Source: Bacteroidota bacterium (GTDB lineage: Bacteria; Bacteroidota; Rhodothermia; Rhodothermales; Rubricoccaceae). From it: DNA of 8,048 nt. Under the pieces are notes generated by a model. The model worked only from the letters and a program-made list of their open reading frames with translations, made no database searches and had not been told where the DNA came from. Both the position numbers and the translations under genes were made by a program. The DNA lies in NCBI GenBank assembly GCA_022564455.1, contig JADFLK010000087.1:1-8048 (forward strand), written 5' to 3'. Every line of letters starts with the position of its first letter. Position 1 is the stretch's first letter. This document shows, in pieces, positions 6,531-8,048 of the stretch.

Positions 6531-6719
6531 CTAATGTCGGCGCTCCCGAACAAGCTCAATGAACCGAAGGACAGCCGCGACAATAAGGAGCAGAACCAAC
6601 ACCTTCAGCCCAATACCCAGCAGCGCAAGACCAATCTTGAACAGAGCACTGAGTAGGGCAATCGCCACGATCAGCACAATCGCGACGAGCATAAGTTTTA
6701 GGATGCGCTGAATTAGCAT
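6531..6719 (-). CDS. Small hydrophobic membrane protein (62 aa) of unknown function
   Basis: 62 residues starting MLIQRILK and ending in a basic tail, RFIELVRERRH. Nearly all of residues 9-52 are Leu, Ile, Val, Ala, Gly or Phe, interrupted by one Lys in each half. This fits two closely spaced transmembrane segments (about 9-26 and 29-52) with charged ends. I do not recognise a family. Support for a real gene is the clean membrane-protein composition, an ATG start and TAG stop, and the tight fit between its neighbours: it ends 20 bp before the arcA TTG and starts 68 bp after the Kelch gene. An AGGAG overlapping its stop codon could serve translation of the next gene. No strong ribosome-binding site is seen for its own ATG. 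A role in arginine uptake or ammonia handling would be speculation. Confidence 0.6.
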   Translation of the reverse strand: MLIQRILKLMLVAIVLIVAIALLSALFKIGLALLGIGLKVLVLLLIVAAVLRFIELVRERRH

Positions 6720-6742
6720 GACCCAATCAAAATAGACATAAG

Positions 6743-6780
6743 AGGCGCTGTTGCAGGTAGTGGAGTTTTCTCAACAGCCT
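6743..6780 (-). terminator. Weak hairpin between the Kelch gene and the small membrane gene
   Basis: On the - strand AGGCTGTTG (6780-6772) can pair with CAACAGCGCCT (6753-6743), leaving a 2-base bulge and an 18-base loop, just after the Kelch stop at 6788. The following - strand bases are only moderately T-rich (CTTATGTCTATTTTG). It may be a weak terminator or processing site for the Kelch transcript, or nothing. Confidence 0.3.
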
Positions 6781-6787
6781 CCTACGA

Positions 6788-8048
6788 TCAAGGGAAGGGT
6801 GGGAGGATGTACTCGGCTGACGCAATGGTTGTGCCGGACGCGTTGACTCCACCCAGAAGCAGTATTCGGCCACTCGGGAGTAAGGTTGCAGTGTGCCGAT
6901 GCCTCGCGGTACGTAGAGCTGTAGAGGAGGGGAAGCGGAAGAACTGCCCCGCTTCATCTGCAAAGACCTCAATACCGTCCAGCACGGTCCCATCTGGTGT
7001 GCGGCCACCGGTGAGAATAGCGAGCCCAGGTGTTGCGAGCGCGGCTGCATGGCCAACGCGCGGCACTTGCATGGGAGGAAGCGACTCCTCAAACACCTCG
7101 AACGGGAAGAAGAAAGTGGAAGGCCTATAGAGGAAACGAAAGGAAACCGGATTGCTTTCACCTCCATCCGGAGGTTCGTACGTGCCCGTCGTAAACGTTC
7201 GGAGGAACCCGCTTTCGTTCGGTAGCGGCAGTTGAATGTGATGGGCAACTGCAGGAAAGGCTCCAACCGCTCCACCAGGCGAGACGTTGATAAGCGAATC
7301 GCCTGCCGCTGTTGATCGCAGTTCCAGCACCGTCACATCCGATCGCGTTCCCACAGCCGATCCGCCCACAATGCCGCGCCCTCCGTACAGGTAGATGAAC
7401 GTACGGCCTGCATCTGTGAGCGTTGTCGCCGTGTGGAAGGCCCGCCTGACCGGCTCACCAGCGAATGCGAGGGTAGAAAATAGTTCACTATCTGGATCGT
7501 ACAGCTCTCCGGTTGCCGTGAAATCACTTACTCCGCTGGGGTCGAGAACGATTGAACCACCGACGATAAGAACCCGGCCGTCGGGGAGGAGGGACGCTGT
7601 GTGGCCGACTCTTTCTTGAGCGAGTTCACCGGGCAACTCCGAAATAAAGAAATCAAACCCTTGTTCGGTGTACGTGTAGGCGGATTCGGAGGGGGTACCG
7701 CCAGCGTCAAGGCCTCCCGTTACCAACAAGCTTCCGTCTGCAAGTTGCGTAGCGGTGTGGTTAGAAAGAGGCTGCGGCAAGGTGGCAGAGGCAATGTTGG
7801 AGGTGCTGTAGGGCAGGTGAACGGAGAATAGCGTGTCGCTTCCTACGTTTCCCTCCGAGTCGAAGGCAGCAACGAAAAGCCTGTTCACGCCATCCGAGAG
7901 GGATAGCACGATCTCGAATACGTCGCTCTCAGAAGTTGGCAAGGCCTTTTCGCCGTTGATCTCTACCCCAGTAATGCGACGCAATGACGTGACCCGAAAC
8001 CGGAGTGCAACACTCGCGCTAAGTTGCACCTCACTCAGATCCGGGCTA
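6788..8048 (-). CDS. Kelch-repeat beta-propeller protein, 5' end outside the window
   Basis: The frame is open to the right edge (six more codons, SPDLSE, upstream of a GTG at 8029), so the true start is outside and 419 residues are visible. The first ~75 resemble an Ig-like or cadherin-like domain ('ITGVEINGEKA...LSLSDGVNRLFVAAFDSEGNVGS'). The rest is a Kelch/galactose-oxidase-type propeller with at least five repeats of the form HTAT.L.DG..L..GG: residues about 91-106, 143-158, 199-217, 326-342 and 379-394 counted from the GTG at 8029. A degenerate blade may lie around 262-290. Such proteins are usually exported and bind carbohydrates or proteins, but no catalytic residues are evident. The C-terminus ends SAEYILPPFP with no T9SS sorting domain or membrane anchor, so export or anchoring signals must lie in the missing N-terminal part. 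Function is unknown; the fold assignment is good. Confidence 0.82.
   Translation of the reverse strand, partial: SPDLSEVQLSASVALRFRVTSLRRITGVEINGEKALPTSESDVFEIVLSLSDGVNRLFVAAFDSEGNVGSDTLFSVHLPYSTSNIASATLPQPLSNHTATQLADGSLLVTGGLDAGGTPSESAYTYTEQGFDFFISELPGELAQERVGHTASLLPDGRVLIVGGSIVLDPSGVSDFTATGELYDPDSELFSTLAFAGEPVRRAFHTATTLTDAGRTFIYLYGGRGIVGGSAVGTRSDVTVLELRSTAAGDSLINVSPGGAVGAFPAVAHHIQLPLPNESGFLRTFTTGTYEPPDGGESNPVSFRFLYRPSTFFFPFEVFEESLPPMQVPRVGHAAALATPGLAILTGGRTPDGTVLDGIEVFADEAGQFFRFPSSTALRTARHRHTATLLPSGRILLLGGVNASGTTIASAEYILPPFP

Noticed and set aside
6727..7275. 182-codon - strand frame overlapping the end of the Kelch gene in another phase
   Set aside because: The Kelch frame continues with regular repeats to the stop at 6788, so this is an out-of-phase shadow and not a frameshifted continuation.

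Overview
The window looks like ordinary chromosomal DNA from a moderately GC-rich member of the Bacteroidota/Rhodothermota group or a related FCB-superphylum lineage. The clues are the end of a secreted protein with a type IX secretion (T9SS) type-A-like C-terminal domain, directly followed by a PorV/PorQ-family outer-membrane protein. A YpdA-type (bacillithiol disulfide reductase-like) flavoprotein fits this group too. Assignment below that level is inference. No IS element, prophage, CRISPR array, tRNA or rRNA was seen.

Layout. Positions 1-3465 are read on the + strand: the tail of a T9SS cargo-like protein (1-204), a PorV/PorQ-family protein (250-1284), a strong intrinsic terminator (1329-1372), then a large predicted lipoprotein with seven CXXCH heme sites fused to six TPR repeats (1405-3465). 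From 3475 to the end everything is on the - strand, convergent with the first block. In transcription order this half holds the 3' part of a Kelch/beta-propeller protein entering from the right edge (8048-6788), a 62-residue hydrophobic membrane protein (6719-6531), arginine deiminase arcA (6510-5167), the tRNA adenosine deaminase tadA (4998-4507) and ypdA (4506-3475). The tadA stop codon and the ypdA start codon are directly adjacent.

How the genes fit together. The cargo tail and the PorV-like protein form an envelope/secretion pair. The heptaheme-TPR lipoprotein is probably an electron-transfer or protein-interaction module on the periplasmic side of a membrane; it has its own transcription start after the terminator. 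The - strand genes are mainly housekeeping or metabolic: arginine catabolism (without visible arcB/arcC partners), tRNA wobble editing and low-molecular-weight thiol redox. I see no convincing undescribed system. The points worth a second look are the heme-TPR fusion, a possible promoter embedded in the terminator, the YpdA variant lacking the Firmicutes active-site Cys, the arcA start region, and a repeated 10-mer in the arcA-tadA gap.
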